From contig OX419755.1 in the NCBI GenBank assembly GCA_948567375.1, positions 21,767,001-21,831,000 on the forward strand: DNA of 64,000 nucleotides. The letters run 5' to 3'. This stretch comes from Lunularia cruciata. Lineage: Eukaryota; Streptophyta; Marchantiopsida; Lunulariales; Lunulariaceae. The position numbers were made by a program, and so were the translations under genes. Within the stretch, counting starts at the first letter, position 1. Every line of letters starts with the position of its first letter. Below, piece after piece: positions 26,080 through 38,200 of this stretch. The notes under the pieces are model-generated. The model saw only the letters and a list, made by a program, of their open reading frames with translations, had not been told where the DNA came from and made no database searches.

Positions 26080-26580
26080 TCAGGATGGCTTCCTCACGCA
26101 CTGCAGAAAGATACCAAGTAACGTTAGAAGTGTGCACGGACCACGTTCCATTGGCATTGTAAAACGGTAAGTCAAACCGAATTTATTAAGTGCCCGGGCA
26201 AAAATGATGTGGCGATGAAAAAGAAGTTACTGGAATAAGTGCTGGCTGTGAACAAATGAATAGATCACTAACTAATGGTTACTTAAACTGCTAACAACAA
26301 TGTCAACTACATACATTGCGGAGGGTATCTATATGAAGGCTGCTCAAGGAATACAGGCCAAGGTCCGGGCAAACCACACTGCACTTTATAAGAAAATCCC
26401 CCCAAATTCTCCTAAATCGGTATCGGATTTGGTCCGGATACTTACGTTCGAGTATGCAGCAGTTCTGAACTTCTCGACACCACCGTGAGGGCGCACGTCC
26501 TCCACAACGTATCCAAGGGGGCTCTCGTATTCCCAAATACTACGACTGGAATTCTTTTCGTCACCTCCTTTGGCTTCCAT
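26080..26580 (-). CDS. Conserved AdoMetDC small upstream ORF (CPuORF), two exons
   Basis: Encodes a 51-residue regulatory peptide. Exon 1 is 26446-26580 (45 codons) and exon 2 is 26100-26080 (6 codons plus TGA). It matches the conserved plant AdoMetDC uORF: MEAKGG start, SPLGYVVEDVRPHGG core, KFRTAAYSN, then CVRKPS-stop after splicing. In plants this peptide stalls ribosomes when spermidine and spermine are high, which represses the downstream decarboxylase. The intron donor is GTAAGT directly after the AAC codon and the acceptor is TTTCTGCAG directly before TGC; joining them restores the family ending exactly, which strongly supports the splice. The main ATG lies 161 bases downstream. Here the uORF precedes a fused AdoMetDC-ODC frame, so it should regulate ODC as well (inference). 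Read without splicing, the frame runs on to a stop at 26386 with an unrelated tail. Confidence 0.95.
26101..26445 (-). other. Intron inside the small uORF (leader intron 2)
   Basis: A 345-base GT-AG intron. The donor GTAAGT starts at 26445 and the acceptor pyrimidine run TTTCTGCAG ends at 26101. Splicing restores the conserved C-terminal residues of the uORF peptide. Retention would replace those residues with about 19 unrelated ones before a stop at 26386. Confidence 0.9.
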
Positions 26581-26588
26581 TATAACAT
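26580..26588 (-). promoter_or_regulatory. Tiny uORF overlapping the small uORF by one base
   Basis: ATG TTA TAA; the last A of its stop is the first base of the small uORF ATG (TAATGG). This one-base overlap of a 2-4 codon uORF with the small uORF is the known layout of plant AdoMetDC leaders, where the tiny uORF is read at low polyamine and spares the main frame from repression. An in-frame ATG lies 15 bases upstream (26601-26603), but it overlaps a likely splice acceptor and may not be in the mature leader. Confidence 0.88.
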
Positions 26589-26597
26589 TAAGGCCTT

Positions 26598-27430
26598 CTG
26601 CATCCAAGAAACACAAAATCAGATACAGCGATTCGAGGGATGTGAAAGACACACGGCACAGCTTGGGGGAGATATGTTCATACCAGGACTCGATATTCTG
26701 GACCTCAGACCATAAAGTGACTATAAGAAATGCTCGTAACAAACTTGTGTTGCTTTTACAAAGAAAACTGAAGCTGTAAAATCCGATATTCAATACGACT
26801 AGATGATCAGAATGAAAGTCCAAAATGAAACAGAAGAGGGCAAGAGACCCGTCGAGGTTCCTAACCGAGGACTCGATGGCTAGACAAAGACACTAACACG
26901 CGATGAGTCCGTGTGGAAGTCAGGATAGAAGTTACGAGAAAGTACGGTTTGAGTTGCAGTTATGGACTCGACATGGCATTCGTTAAATGATTATGTAGGT
27001 TTTCGCCAGTTCCAACTAGATCGGCTATTAGGTTCGACGTGAAATCGATAAGGAAATATCCTGGTCTCCAAGTGAACCTTATTGCAGCGCGATTTACTTG
27101 AGCACAGTCGAATCTGTAAGCCCAATTTCTTTGAATGAAACAAGACCTACGACCTCCAGTCGACAGATTGCAACCAACAGACGAATATGATCGAGGAATT
27201 TCTAGATCAGTAGCACTGGCGATGGGTGAGAAAGGTACTTACAAAATCTTTTTCCTTCGTGGTCGTCGTGGTGACCACCTTGAAACCCCGAGAGAAACTC
27301 AAAGATCAAGAAAGGTTCAACTACAACGACAGGCGGCTAACCAAGCGGCTCAAACCCTCTCCTCTCGGTACAACAAGCAACTTACGAAGAGGAACAGCGA
27401 GAAAACGAGTGAGTTTCTCGTCCCCGAGAA
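26598..27430 (-). other. Candidate leader intron 1 and upstream 5' UTR of the fusion gene
   Basis: On the minus strand a pyrimidine-rich stretch ending TTTCTTGGATGCAG at 26598 lies 10 bases before the tiny uORF and looks like a 3' splice site. Two GTAAGT donors lie upstream, with their first bases at 27242 and 27385. The DNA above them is rich in CT runs, as plant 5' leaders often are. Plant AdoMetDC genes commonly have leader introns. Which donor is used, and the transcription start, cannot be settled without transcripts. Confidence 0.5.
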
Positions 27431-29900
27431 AGGCTTTAATGATGGGTAGGCTGATCGAATGAATAAATACAGACTCAACGAAAGGATGAATGAATGAGGA
27501 GTTGCCTGGCTGCATTTGGAGAATGGGGCCGCGCGAGCGCTCTTGTAGTAGTAGCGAAGGTGGTTGAGGACGAACAGAGAGGAACGGGAAGACGGGACGG
27601 GACCTGACCTGACCGGGTGCGTTACTCATCTTCCGGGAAGGACAGGTTGTGAGTAGGTCAACAAAAATTACGCACGACAACATGGATGTCTACCCTAGAC
27701 CACAAGTCACGCCCCTTCGGTTCTCTCGCTCCGGTTCGGCCCGTTTACGCAAACCGTGCGCCTTCCAACGCGCGCGACTGAAAGCGTGAGTTCTCCATCT
27801 CTTTGGTCATAACATCCGCGTTCATTCCTTCGCATTAGCTTAACAGATGGCTACAGGCCAGTCGTTTCCAGTCGTCCAGCTGTGCGGGTACGTGTCATAT
27901 CGCCCTGGCACCGGTCGGTTCTATCTCAGGCCTGGATTCGGCACGCATAGGCGCCGGTTATATTTTTAGCCGCACACATGGACGGACTGTACAAACCGTG
28001 ACCCGCCCGCCTCTAGATTATCTTGCAGTGGTTTTCGATGGAAGGCAGTTGACATCCCTTGACGGAGTAGGTTGTCCACACCCCCAGCCAGTGACGGAGT
28101 ACGAACACGGCCACACACGGAAGGTGCGTGCGGTCAAGGGCTCGTCATCCGTGATGTCGACACGTACACGATCAGTCGTTCCTTCACAAAAACAGCCCTA
28201 ACCAATGACGGAGTACGTAGAGAGAATGCACGGTGGGTTTACTCTCGTCAGTCATTTTAACCTGAGGAAGTAACTAACAACACTGGCTAGATATAGTAGA
28301 TACAGTCTGTCATGTATAGGCCCCGTCTAACTAATTCTACCTTTTCATCTAATCGTAGGTCTAGCATATTGCGCTTTTATCTGCTAATAAAGAGCAAAGT
28401 GCTCAAAGGTAACACATCAATTCATATTGATATATTAAAATTTTTGTAATTCAGTTATATGAGCTTGAATTACTTTACTCTGTATACGTCTAACTTCTGC
28501 ACCCATCGCTCGTGTGATTGGGAAAGATAAATACGATGGAAGCCCTTAATACGTCTTATTTGTTATGCGACAGTAGAGCTTTAATGCGTTGTAGAGAGAA
28601 TCAAATTGATAGAGAGTGGCACTGTTGTTAAGGTCAGGATCCCTAGCCTCCAAATCCCACGCTCATCTCAACTTACTGGCGGAAGACTTGTGGCCACTGG
28701 AGACTGGATAGATTAGGCACCGCCATCTTTTGTCCATGTTTCAGGCGGGTAGTCCGTATTCTACGACAAGCGAAAGCCTGCTACTTCCGTCACCCTTGGG
28801 AAGGCGCCGCGTGCATGCCTGGTTAAGTTTGGCTAACGGCAATTCTGGCACATTTGCAGCGCCTCGATAAACCGTGGCTGTGACGCTTTACTATTACATT
28901 TTGGATGTGGAAACTTCCAACCCTCAACTGTTAACATGCCAATCATGTCCCAACGCAAAGCTCTGGCGGAAAACCCGGCCAACGAGGTCCGGCAACAAGT
29001 TTCTTTCTCCTGCTGCTGAAGTCTGATTGTTCCTGTAGTTGTTGAATTCACTATTCCTACAGAACTTTGGAAGAAAGTTAGTTTATTCGGGAGCACAGAA
29101 CCATCTAAAAACAGCCATACCTTACCTTACCACATGCTTTAAAACCAGGCGGAAAGAATTAGCTCAGTGTACGGCACTCAAAAAAGAAAATCGTTGCCTT
29201 ATAGTGATGGTCCCGCGGTTGAAGACGAAATCATGTTATCCTAACGAATTCAAAGTTCGAGAGAACCGCAACACGGGCTCCAACACCACCTTTGGACATC
29301 AATCACACCATGTAGCGCAACTCTAGATCATCGAGCAGAACCTTAGTATGCCTTATTCTACGACTGACTGTGCCCTTGTGGATAAGATTATACCGACAGT
29401 TAGAGGAAAATACGACTAGATCAAATCGTAGTGTTAAAGTCTAATTTTCTTTGTTTCTAACTTAATTTCAACTTGTATGCACTCGCAACAGATTGTGCTT
29501 CATGTGAAGTCATGATTCTACAGTCTGAATGTTAAGATCTTCTAAGTGTTTTGACCTTTTACACATTCTCAATTTGGTCGATCCTCCTTGGCGGATAAGT
29601 TCTAGGTGGTGTCTTGCTCCATACTTTTCATGTTCCATATACTGTATACTAAGTTTCAACTAGGCCTGATGCTAAATGTAAGAGTCCCACTACCACAAGG
29701 TCGAAGGTCAGAATTATTTAAGCTGTAACCATGAATGCACTCAAGCGTGTCGTCAATAGTCTCTGGCACAGAGACAAATAAACACTATTGCTAGTGTCAT
29801 GGTTGTCTCCGAGAGGAAGCCGAGCGCAAATAGTATACGCCTGTGGGATCAGAGGAACAAATAGAAGACACTAAGAAATGCAAAAGGAGAAAATGTGCAC
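27431..29900. other. CpG-normal upstream region of the fusion gene, no recognised gene
   Basis: GC-richer DNA with many CpG dinucleotides, unlike the flanking transposons. Short open frames occur on both strands but none resembles a known protein and none shows repeat or domain structure. No tRNA or rRNA signature was seen. It probably holds the promoter of the minus-strand fusion gene; I could not pick a convincing TATA box. Confidence 0.4.
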
Positions 29901-31440
29901 AAAGATCAAGGAAGAAGAGAAAAGTCTTCCCAAAGCTACACTATGAAAAATTTCATTAGAATATAAAATATAATATTTTAATGGTATATTTGGGAAATAG
30001 TGTTCTAGATGTGTAGAAGTTACTACCTTAGTTGTTTGTTCTGGTTATTCTACGCGGTCGCCTTATTCTAGTTGTATATTTAAGAAGATTCTATGGTTAA
30101 GAATGCTCGAAAATGATGCTTGAGAGTGTTGGAAGATGCTTATGAACGACAGGAGTGAGAAAGCGATCGAGATTCTGTGTCTAAAATGTAAAGTGAGCGT
30201 GGTAGGCAAACAGACGTAACTTATTTCTCCTATAAAGATTCTCTAAAATATGAGGTGAGGGTTGTAGGCAGAATAACCATAACCTTCTTTTGCTACAAAG
30301 ATTGTCTAAAACATGAAGTGAGTGTGGTAAGCAAAACAACCCTAATATTTCTTTGCTGCAAAGAATCTCTAAAATGTGAGCTGAGTATGGTAGGCAAATC
30401 AATCATAATATAACTAAAGATTCTCTTGCTAGTTCTCAAAAAGAATCATCAAAATGGTCCTTGAAATGCTTAAAATTCTTCAAAGCCAAAGGTACAAAGG
30501 GCAAAAGAGATTAATCGTGTACAATAATTTCTTTGCCCTCGGTGGCTACTCCCTCTTAAGTGGTTGTTTATGCCAAAGACTTTACTCATATGGGTTGGTG
30601 ATGACTACATTCATCATCAAATAGTATACGTTGTTCATTTTTTTAAAATCATAAATATTTACTCCTACTTGCAAAGGAGGTAGTCCAAACAAGTCTAACC
30701 ATCGCTCCATCTATATTTGGGATTGTATGGATAGTAGGATCTATACATTATGTCTTATGAACTACAGTAAGGTCTTCACTCAAAGCATATCGCAAAAGAT
30801 GTATATATTCCGGCTCATATGGAATCTATAAGCACAATGGTTTAGTAGATATAAAAAAGTTGGGGTGTGGTTAGCTGAACTGAAAATAAAGTGCCATTTT
30901 AACTTCTCAAATAAGAAACACAAATACTCAATCAAAGAATAACTATAAAGCTAAGCTCCAAAACAACCCTTTCATGCTATCTCCATTAAGTACAATCCCA
31001 TTAGTGAAAATGCTGATAAGATTATCAACCTATAAATTTTAGAAAGTCTATAGATGCCATGAGAGCTATGATAGCAGGAATAGGTACTAGATCCAAGGCC
31101 AAGTGAAAATATGACTAAAAATAAAATATCTTTCAATCCAATATAATACTCAATGTCAAAAGAACAGGAGACTATATTTAAGAATCTATTTATTTAGCAA
31201 GGGACCATCATATCCCGTGCTCTTAGAAAAATCGCTAATATAGTAACTTTCTATTCCTTTTATCAGTGAAACCATATCCTCTGAAGTAAGGGCTAAGTTA
31301 TGTATCAACTTACTTTATTGTGTAGTTGTGAGAGCATATTTGACCTAGCAAAGTAGAAAAAGGTGACGTACAACATTAACAAACATATGATAAAGTAGTA
31401 GTAAACTATATTTTAAATTTATTCGATGTCATTGTCTCTG
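29901..31440. other. AT-rich segment between gene islands
   Basis: CpG drops and AT content rises compared with both sides. It holds a short tail match to the dispersed repeat (30030-30062) and the tandem array at 30182-30412. No gene was recognised. Confidence 0.45.
30182..30412. repeat. Tandem array of four degenerate 61-64 bp units
   Basis: Units begin TAAAATGTAAAGTGAG (30182), TAAAATATGAGGTGAG (30243), TAAAACATGAAGTGAG (about 30306) and TAAAATGTGAGCTGAG (about 30370). Each continues into a GGTAGGCAAA-like block and a CAAAGATTCTC-like end. The minus-strand open frame across it (30181-30402) is a product of the repeat, not a recognised gene. Confidence 0.88.
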
Positions 31441-33504
31441 CCTCTTATCTGAGGATCAATTCAGTTACATCCATACGTTTACATCTTTGATAAGTGAAAT
31501 GAAGTTTTGGAAGAAATCCAAGAATGTCATACCATAGACTTTGGAAATACAGTGCCCTTGCAATGAGCACGAGGCAACAGATGTGAGATGCATTGATCAG
31601 TGGTGCCCTTGAAATTGAGGAAGCAATGAAAATGTCGGTTTTACGGCAGTACAGTAGATATAGTGAGTGATCAGGATTTGCTTCTGTTGCTGGTCCAAAG
31701 CATTGAAGTGTTCCTATACAAATGAAAATGCAATTCCATGATTCCTCTAAAACAACCTGGCCTACAGTCATGGGGAAGCCCTAGTGATGGGGTATACAAA
31801 GAAGCATCTAAAAGGATTTTTATGTAAATAGTGTCGGAACAACAAATTCTTCCTTTGAGCTCCAAGGTAGTAGAGATGATAAATTACACTGGCTCAGCCT
31901 TTTCAAATTTTTTATTTTAGATAAGCTAGACTCCAATTTAGGCAGTGTCAGCTTCAAGTTTCTTTCCAGACTCTCCTAAACCAAGTATCTAGTTGGAGTG
32001 TTGGGCAAGCAAGAAACGAGAAACTGCGGAACTGTAAGCCGCCTCGATGGAAAAGTTGGGGGCCAGCGAGTATCGAAGAATGGAAGAGAAGACTCGGAAG
32101 TGTTACTCAATATTCGACATCGTTTACTGCAGATTCTGCCCTGCTGTAGCACGGAGTCCTTTCCATGCCTTTACATCCACACTCGTGTAATACTTTCTGG
32201 AGCTTTAATTTCAAGTGGAATATTGAGCGGTGCTTTTGCAAGGGAGGTGGGGTCAATGCGAGGCTTCTGTTCTCTCTCCCTGCGGTACAGTTTGGCTGAG
32301 ATTTCCTAAGCTTCGAGGATTCCAAAACACGCTCCCAGTCATAACTGCGCACAGTCCGTCAGTCGGTCAGTTGTTGTTGTCTGTATGTCCCCCATCATAT
32401 GGATTCATATCATCGCCACATTCAAAGGAGGAGAAGCCCTACTAGGCGATAGACATTTGCAACCACCCCAACCTAGCTCCTTCGGAATTGATGAATTGAT
32501 GGCAGCAGCACCTTTTCTGTCAGACAAGAGGATGTCAGCACCTTTTCTGTCAGTACAGTACTGTTCTCAGCACCACTCATGCCACATGAGTGAACTCTAC
32601 AGGTCCAAGAAGTGCGTAGGCGCAAGAACTGTAATCCGCTTGCGTATACACTGTCTAAGTAAGTGTATCGCTCAACATCACCAAACTCCCGTGCCCAGAC
32701 TGTGACGGGAAATCAAGTGTCCGGGAGACGGCAGAAGTCATCAGCATTTAGCACCTTTTTGACACCGTGTGGGACTCACCTGCTTCTGGTTCCTTACCGG
32801 TAAACTTCGAAGCATCGAATCTCTCCAGAGTAGTTGTGCAGCAGGATCCAAAACTTCCTTCTTATTTCAAATGATTTTGGATAGCAGTTCACGGTTTCAT
32901 AACACAAGGGACACCACAAGGTTCACCACAAGGCACAAAAATATCACCACAAGGCATCCACTCGTCCATAACCGTGCAGCACTGCACCGCGCACGGTTGA
33001 CTGAATTTGGGCCATGCAAAACCTAACACGCCAGTAAGGCCAACGTGCACGCTCGGCAACCCCCAGGACCCGTCCCTATCCCTACACTACGGCCGTGCAT
33101 CTTCCAACTGCGCTGTAGCCGCGCTACGGCTGCTACGACGCCGTCGGAACTCAACCAGAAAGGAAGGGAAAAGGCTACTTCAGAGGAGTGGATAACTACT
33201 GATAGCTACTACTGGCGGAATGAAACCGAGCCAAATAGTACTGGCGGGATAGGTTCCAGCACGGGAGGGCGGGATCTTTCCATATACGCTTCACACGGAC
33301 CTAGAGATCATGACCACATGCTCGTCTCGTGCTACCTGCTGAGCATGTACTTCCGGTTTCCTATCCTCTGTTCAAACGGGCGACAGCTCTAAGTTACGGG
33401 ATTTCAAAAAGTACAGTACACATATGCAGTCCTACAGAACTTTGAGGATATCTTCGGATATGTCCGTGAGCAAATGCCGAAAATGAAAAAAGGCGACCGC
33501 GTAG
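31441..33504. other. CpG-normal island, no recognised gene
   Basis: CpG-rich, GC-richer DNA like that around the fusion gene. Frames up to about 115 codons occur on both strands, but none has a recognisable domain and several overlap one another. An 18-base exact direct repeat (CAGCACCTTTTCTGTCAG) is at 32506-32523 and 32536-32553. Exons or promoter DNA of an unidentified gene are possible. Confidence 0.4.
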
Positions 33505-33600
33505 GAAAAACGAAGGATGGGAAGACCCCATCGAGCCCGTATAAAGGAGAGACAAAAAAGGTAACATGGGCTAAGCCCCAACAGAGTCTATATGAGAAAT
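33505..33600 (-). repeat. Dispersed repeat copy (non-LTR 3'-end family) inside an island
   Basis: GAAGGATGGGAAGACC and GGGCTAAGCCCCAACAGAGT match the copies at 11.2 and 50.0 kb. On the minus strand it ends CCTACGCGGTCGCCTTTTTT, the same tail seen near 30050. Probably a short 5'-truncated retrotransposon insertion. Confidence 0.65.
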
Positions 33601-35235
33601 CGAAATAGGTGAAAGGAAACCTCATTGTACCCATACCGTTCTCCCTGCAATATCCTTGTTACCGCATGTGATGACGATGCAATGTCGAGCAAGGTTTATT
33701 TCCAGTAGATGCATTAAGGTTTCCGGTTAACCACCATCATCGCTATCGCTGCGAAATTGAGCTTTGATTACTTTTCCAAGGGAATTTAAAGTACCTCGGA
33801 ACCGGAAGCTAAGATGGTAGATGAGGCTAAGATTGAAGCAAATAAACTGTCCAATATAGACTCGTGGATTTTGACTTCGAGGAATAGTCGTGGTCCCAGG
33901 TGTTTGGGGTCAAGATGCATTCACCCTAATACGACATCAATTAGACGGGGCGAGATCAGGCTAAAACTCTTGATGAATGGAGGAGTCCTTGTTTTGTCAA
34001 ACCCACCCAGGGTTGGCATGAAACCTTCTCGTATAGCTCACGTTGCGATGACGCCCTTTTCAAAACGCTCACGTTGATCGCTCATATGCACAATGAGCGA
34101 ATAACTTGTTCCGATACGCGTGAATCACTTCTATATAGGTGTAAATGAAGTGGAGATTGAATTCGGGGCTCATGACATGTGAAGCACCTATCGATGAATT
34201 TCAAGTTTCACGGTGTATCTTAAAACTTCATCTGCATACAGACATTCATAAGAACTTTCCAAAATGTGCGATAGGAAACGAATATTTTCAAGTTGCAACT
34301 GTCACCTTTACGCCAATTTCGTAAGTCTAACTTACAACCTTCAGGTATACGGTATGTGACAGAAGTCATAACATTTTCCTCAGAATCGTGAGAATTAAAA
34401 GGAGTTACCAGCAAGTGGCGACTATTCACTTTACGCCTGCCCACTCCCCGGAAGCCTCTGCTTTAGTCCCGAAATGCAAGATTTGTCGTACTGTGACACG
34501 ACTCATTTGTCCTTACTCTCGTGGACCCTGCACTACGTTACCGTTCTCCAAACTAGATATAGATTTCAAGAGAGGTAAGACAACAAGAATCTAGCATCCG
34601 CATTAAGATAAGGAAATTAGAGGCAATGCATGGACGATGAATCATACATTATTCGTCAGAATGATTGCCAGATTGTCGAAGAAGATATAGGAAAGTTAAG
34701 GAATCCGACAGAAGGTGAAAGCAAATCTGGAAACCCCGCATCTCAGTAGATCTGAACTAAAACTCTTGATAAGAGGCAGAAGAATGTGCGAACGAACTTA
34801 TGACATGAGCAGTACTCACATGTGTTTAACCTCGACGCCGCTCACCACGCGGCACTTCTAAGAAAATGGTCAAATACATCACTAAAGGATCGAAAATGGT
34901 CAAGCTAAAGTTGGACTCATGTGAAATTTGGAGCATGCGAAAGGGCAAGTTGGAAGTCTCTAAATTTTGTGTCCGGGATTGCTTTGAGAAGTAATTTATC
35001 GGGCAAATTGGCCATGACAATCACATGCATATATTATTCTTAAGGTCAAAAGATAAAGAAAGGCCGGAATGCAAAACCTGATCAGGACATTGGGCTCTCT
35101 CTGTGTGACATATATGACATAGGGGGGCATCAAGGTCCGCAGGTCCTCCTTTCATCGACTAGGCATCTACATCTAGGTTGTGGTTAAAATTGACGAATAC
35201 ATAAATATGTTGGGAAATCTGTAGGGTAAATCAGG
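33601..35235. other. CpG-normal DNA, no recognised gene
   Basis: A continuation of the island. An 87-codon plus-strand frame from ATG 33814 to 34077 is basic and has no family resemblance I can name. Nothing else is supportable. Confidence 0.35.
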
Positions 35236-35244
35236 TTAACTTAA

Positions 35245-38200
35245 ATCAACATTGACTCTTGGAGTGTTCCTGATCATTTTGTTGCTGTCGAAACATACAT
35301 TGAAGATCCAACGATATATATCCCGCAGGGGAAAAAGAGGAATACAAAGCAACCAAGAGTGCAGAAGGGAGACCGGGCATCCCCCCAAAGAAAACCCCCG
35401 GACACCAGACCGGAGCAAGCCAAGCCCACCCAAGGGGTAACGAGACCACAGCAACCATAAAAACAACAACAGAACTACTGTTGGGGACTGTGTGATAGAG
35501 ATCCTCTAATGGTACATCCGGTAAATGAGTGGGAAGGTCCCTATATGTAATAGGCTCTCCCACCACTGCAACTCATCCATGAAGAGCCCAGGCCTGAGAG
35601 TGCAGTAGTGTGATAGAGACCCTTTGTTGAAAGTAAGAGATGAGCATGGTTTGAGAGATAGCCATATCCCCTCTTCTCTACGAGGAATCTCGAGCTTCTT
35701 CCCTAAGCAGCCCATCAAAATGATGATGAATGTGCCCAAACATCTCCACAGCCAAAGGAACAAAGGTATTGAAGGCAAGTCACAACGCATAAGGATACTC
35801 CTTTCCCCCAACTACTATTGTTGCTGCTAGTCCTGCCTGAATGCTAGCTCGTGCTAGTGTCTTTGCTTGCAAGGGGTTCGCAATCACCACATCATATAGA
35901 GTATGACGACCATCTATGAGTGTGATGATGTCAACTCTCGCCTGACGTGTGGGTGGATGTGGTAACCCTAACCACCACTCAATCTGAACCTTGGACCATG
36001 TGGACTGAAGAAGCTATGCCAATGTGTCTCAGATGGCATCATGAACCCTAGTGGGTTCTCCTCCAATAGCACACCGTAAAAGATGTATGCCATGTGCATC
36101 ATATGTAAAACCATAAGCACATTGGCACGGGAGTCCTATCAGGGCGGATGGGGGAGACCTAAACATAGACAAAGTGCAATGGAGAACTCCTTAGATGTCA
36201 AACAAAAATCAAAGGCGAAGCAAGGAGCAAGGTCTAGAGCCTTTCCGACCACAAGAAAGAATCCTACCTCTATCAAATAATGGTGCATTAGTGAGGATGT
36301 TGATGAGGATGTGTGTGTGCATGCACTCATTGATGTCTGCTTGAATTTTCCTAGAGTCTAGAGAAACAAAGTCTACAAATGGTGCAAGTGATATGTGGGG
36401 GGAGCCAAGTAGAAGATCATGAGCAAATTGTAGATAGATCTAAAAGTCATGAATACTTGAGTCCATTCTTGTGATAGGTGCCAATAGAAAAGGACAACCA
36501 TGGTGTAAAAACCTATTGGCTAAGCGAGGAGCAATTAGGACCCAAGCACCTATAAAAGTAGTTGGTGCAATGATCTCTTGTAGTACAAGACCACATCCTC
36601 CCATGGCTATAAGTAGGACTATATGTAATCTGCTCCACTCCTCAAAAAGCTATGGAAGCATAAATGGCACTATCAAGGTGGAGAAGTGTGACATATGGTG
36701 CTATCAAAAGTGCATAAGTGTGGTAGAAGTGCATTTGTATGAGGGTATGTGCATGCTAGATAGGAGGCTTGGGAGAGATAGCTACAAGCAAACATAGAGT
36801 AAGCTACATGTGCATTCCCCAACCTGGGAAGTACGTAAACATGGGCGACAACATGGAAAATTCTGTCAGAGATAAATGTGCTAAAATAATCCTCCAGGCC
36901 CAATGGAGATCCCAAACACTCTCATGCCTCCAATTGGGAACTAGAACCTTGTTGGAAAATTAGAGGGAGTGAGAACAACACGTGGGTTCCTTGCCTTGCA
37001 TTTACTAGTCTGGACTCATAAACCCAAGGTCTCTAAGCTGCATTAGAAAGCCAATACTACATGAACCATATCCTCCAAAGGCCCTAAGATGTGAGTACAT
37101 CAAAGAGGGATAGAAAGAGACAAGATGGAAAGACATCTACAACCTCCCAAAGAGTTATGTAGTGAGCTATGGCAAAAAGAGGTCCTCCAAGTAGATCACC
37201 TTGGCATGTACCCTCCATAGATGAAAGTTATGTGAAGTCTCATATGGTAAGTATGGTGGCTATACAACAACGGAGTCTCTATGCCATAGAATGTGCAAAC
37301 AAATGCAATCAAGGAAGCAATCTAATGCCCAACTAAATGAAGAGCATGAAACAAGGTTGTGCAAGACACGGTATTGAAAGCATTAGAGACATCTACTTGG
37401 ATGACCACCCAATCGGGTTGGAGATCCATGGATGCTTTGATGCACCCCTTGGAGTGGCCACAATAAGCTGATGTGAGGACAAAAAGGAAGAAAAATATTG
37501 ACATACCTATAGGCAAATGGAACAAGAGACTAGCCAAAGAAAGACACCTCCAATAGCAATGGGGCAAATGCCAAAAGACACCTTGGACAAGCCAGTGAGA
37601 CAAGAAGCACCAATAGCTGGGTGCTCTAGGAGCACTAGACCTGAAGCAATATGCTAATAAAAAGCAAAGAGAAGAGGAAAACCAAAACCTAAAATTTCTA
37701 AAGAAAGACAATCAAGGAAGTACTCAAAGACAAAACTTGATGACCCACCCGTAAAGAAACATGGAGAATGAAGTAAAGCATGAGCAAAGATGTACTCCAT
37801 AAGCTGAAACTCCTCATCTGGTTGATAATCATGGAAGAAGGTGGGAAGTTCTTCCTCAGCCAATGGATGGATCATATGCAATGCCAATAGAATCGTAGCA
37901 AAGAAGGGTGTTGGTCAAGACGAAGCTAGTGTCTGGATTCCACATCTATATTCCTCTACTTGGCCTAACACCAAGGAGAAATAAAGGTGATGATGCTCTG
38001 GGGGAGGAGCATGGGACTATGGGATCTCAAGAATCCTCCTAGATGCTACATGTGCACGCATGGTATACTCGTCTTGAAGAGTAGACCAATCTCCTCTCAA
38101 GAACCTATGAATCTTAGAGGCTATCTCACAATGTCTTGATGCACTTCCATGTGTTGGTAGGAGCAAAGTCATTGTGTGAATAAGGCTAATAAAGTCCACG

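Noticed and set aside
26386-26823. A 145-codon unspliced minus-strand protein across the uORF
   Set aside because: Its conserved part begins at the internal ATG at 26580. The upstream part crosses a likely splice acceptor, and the tail after codon 45 of the uORF is intron.
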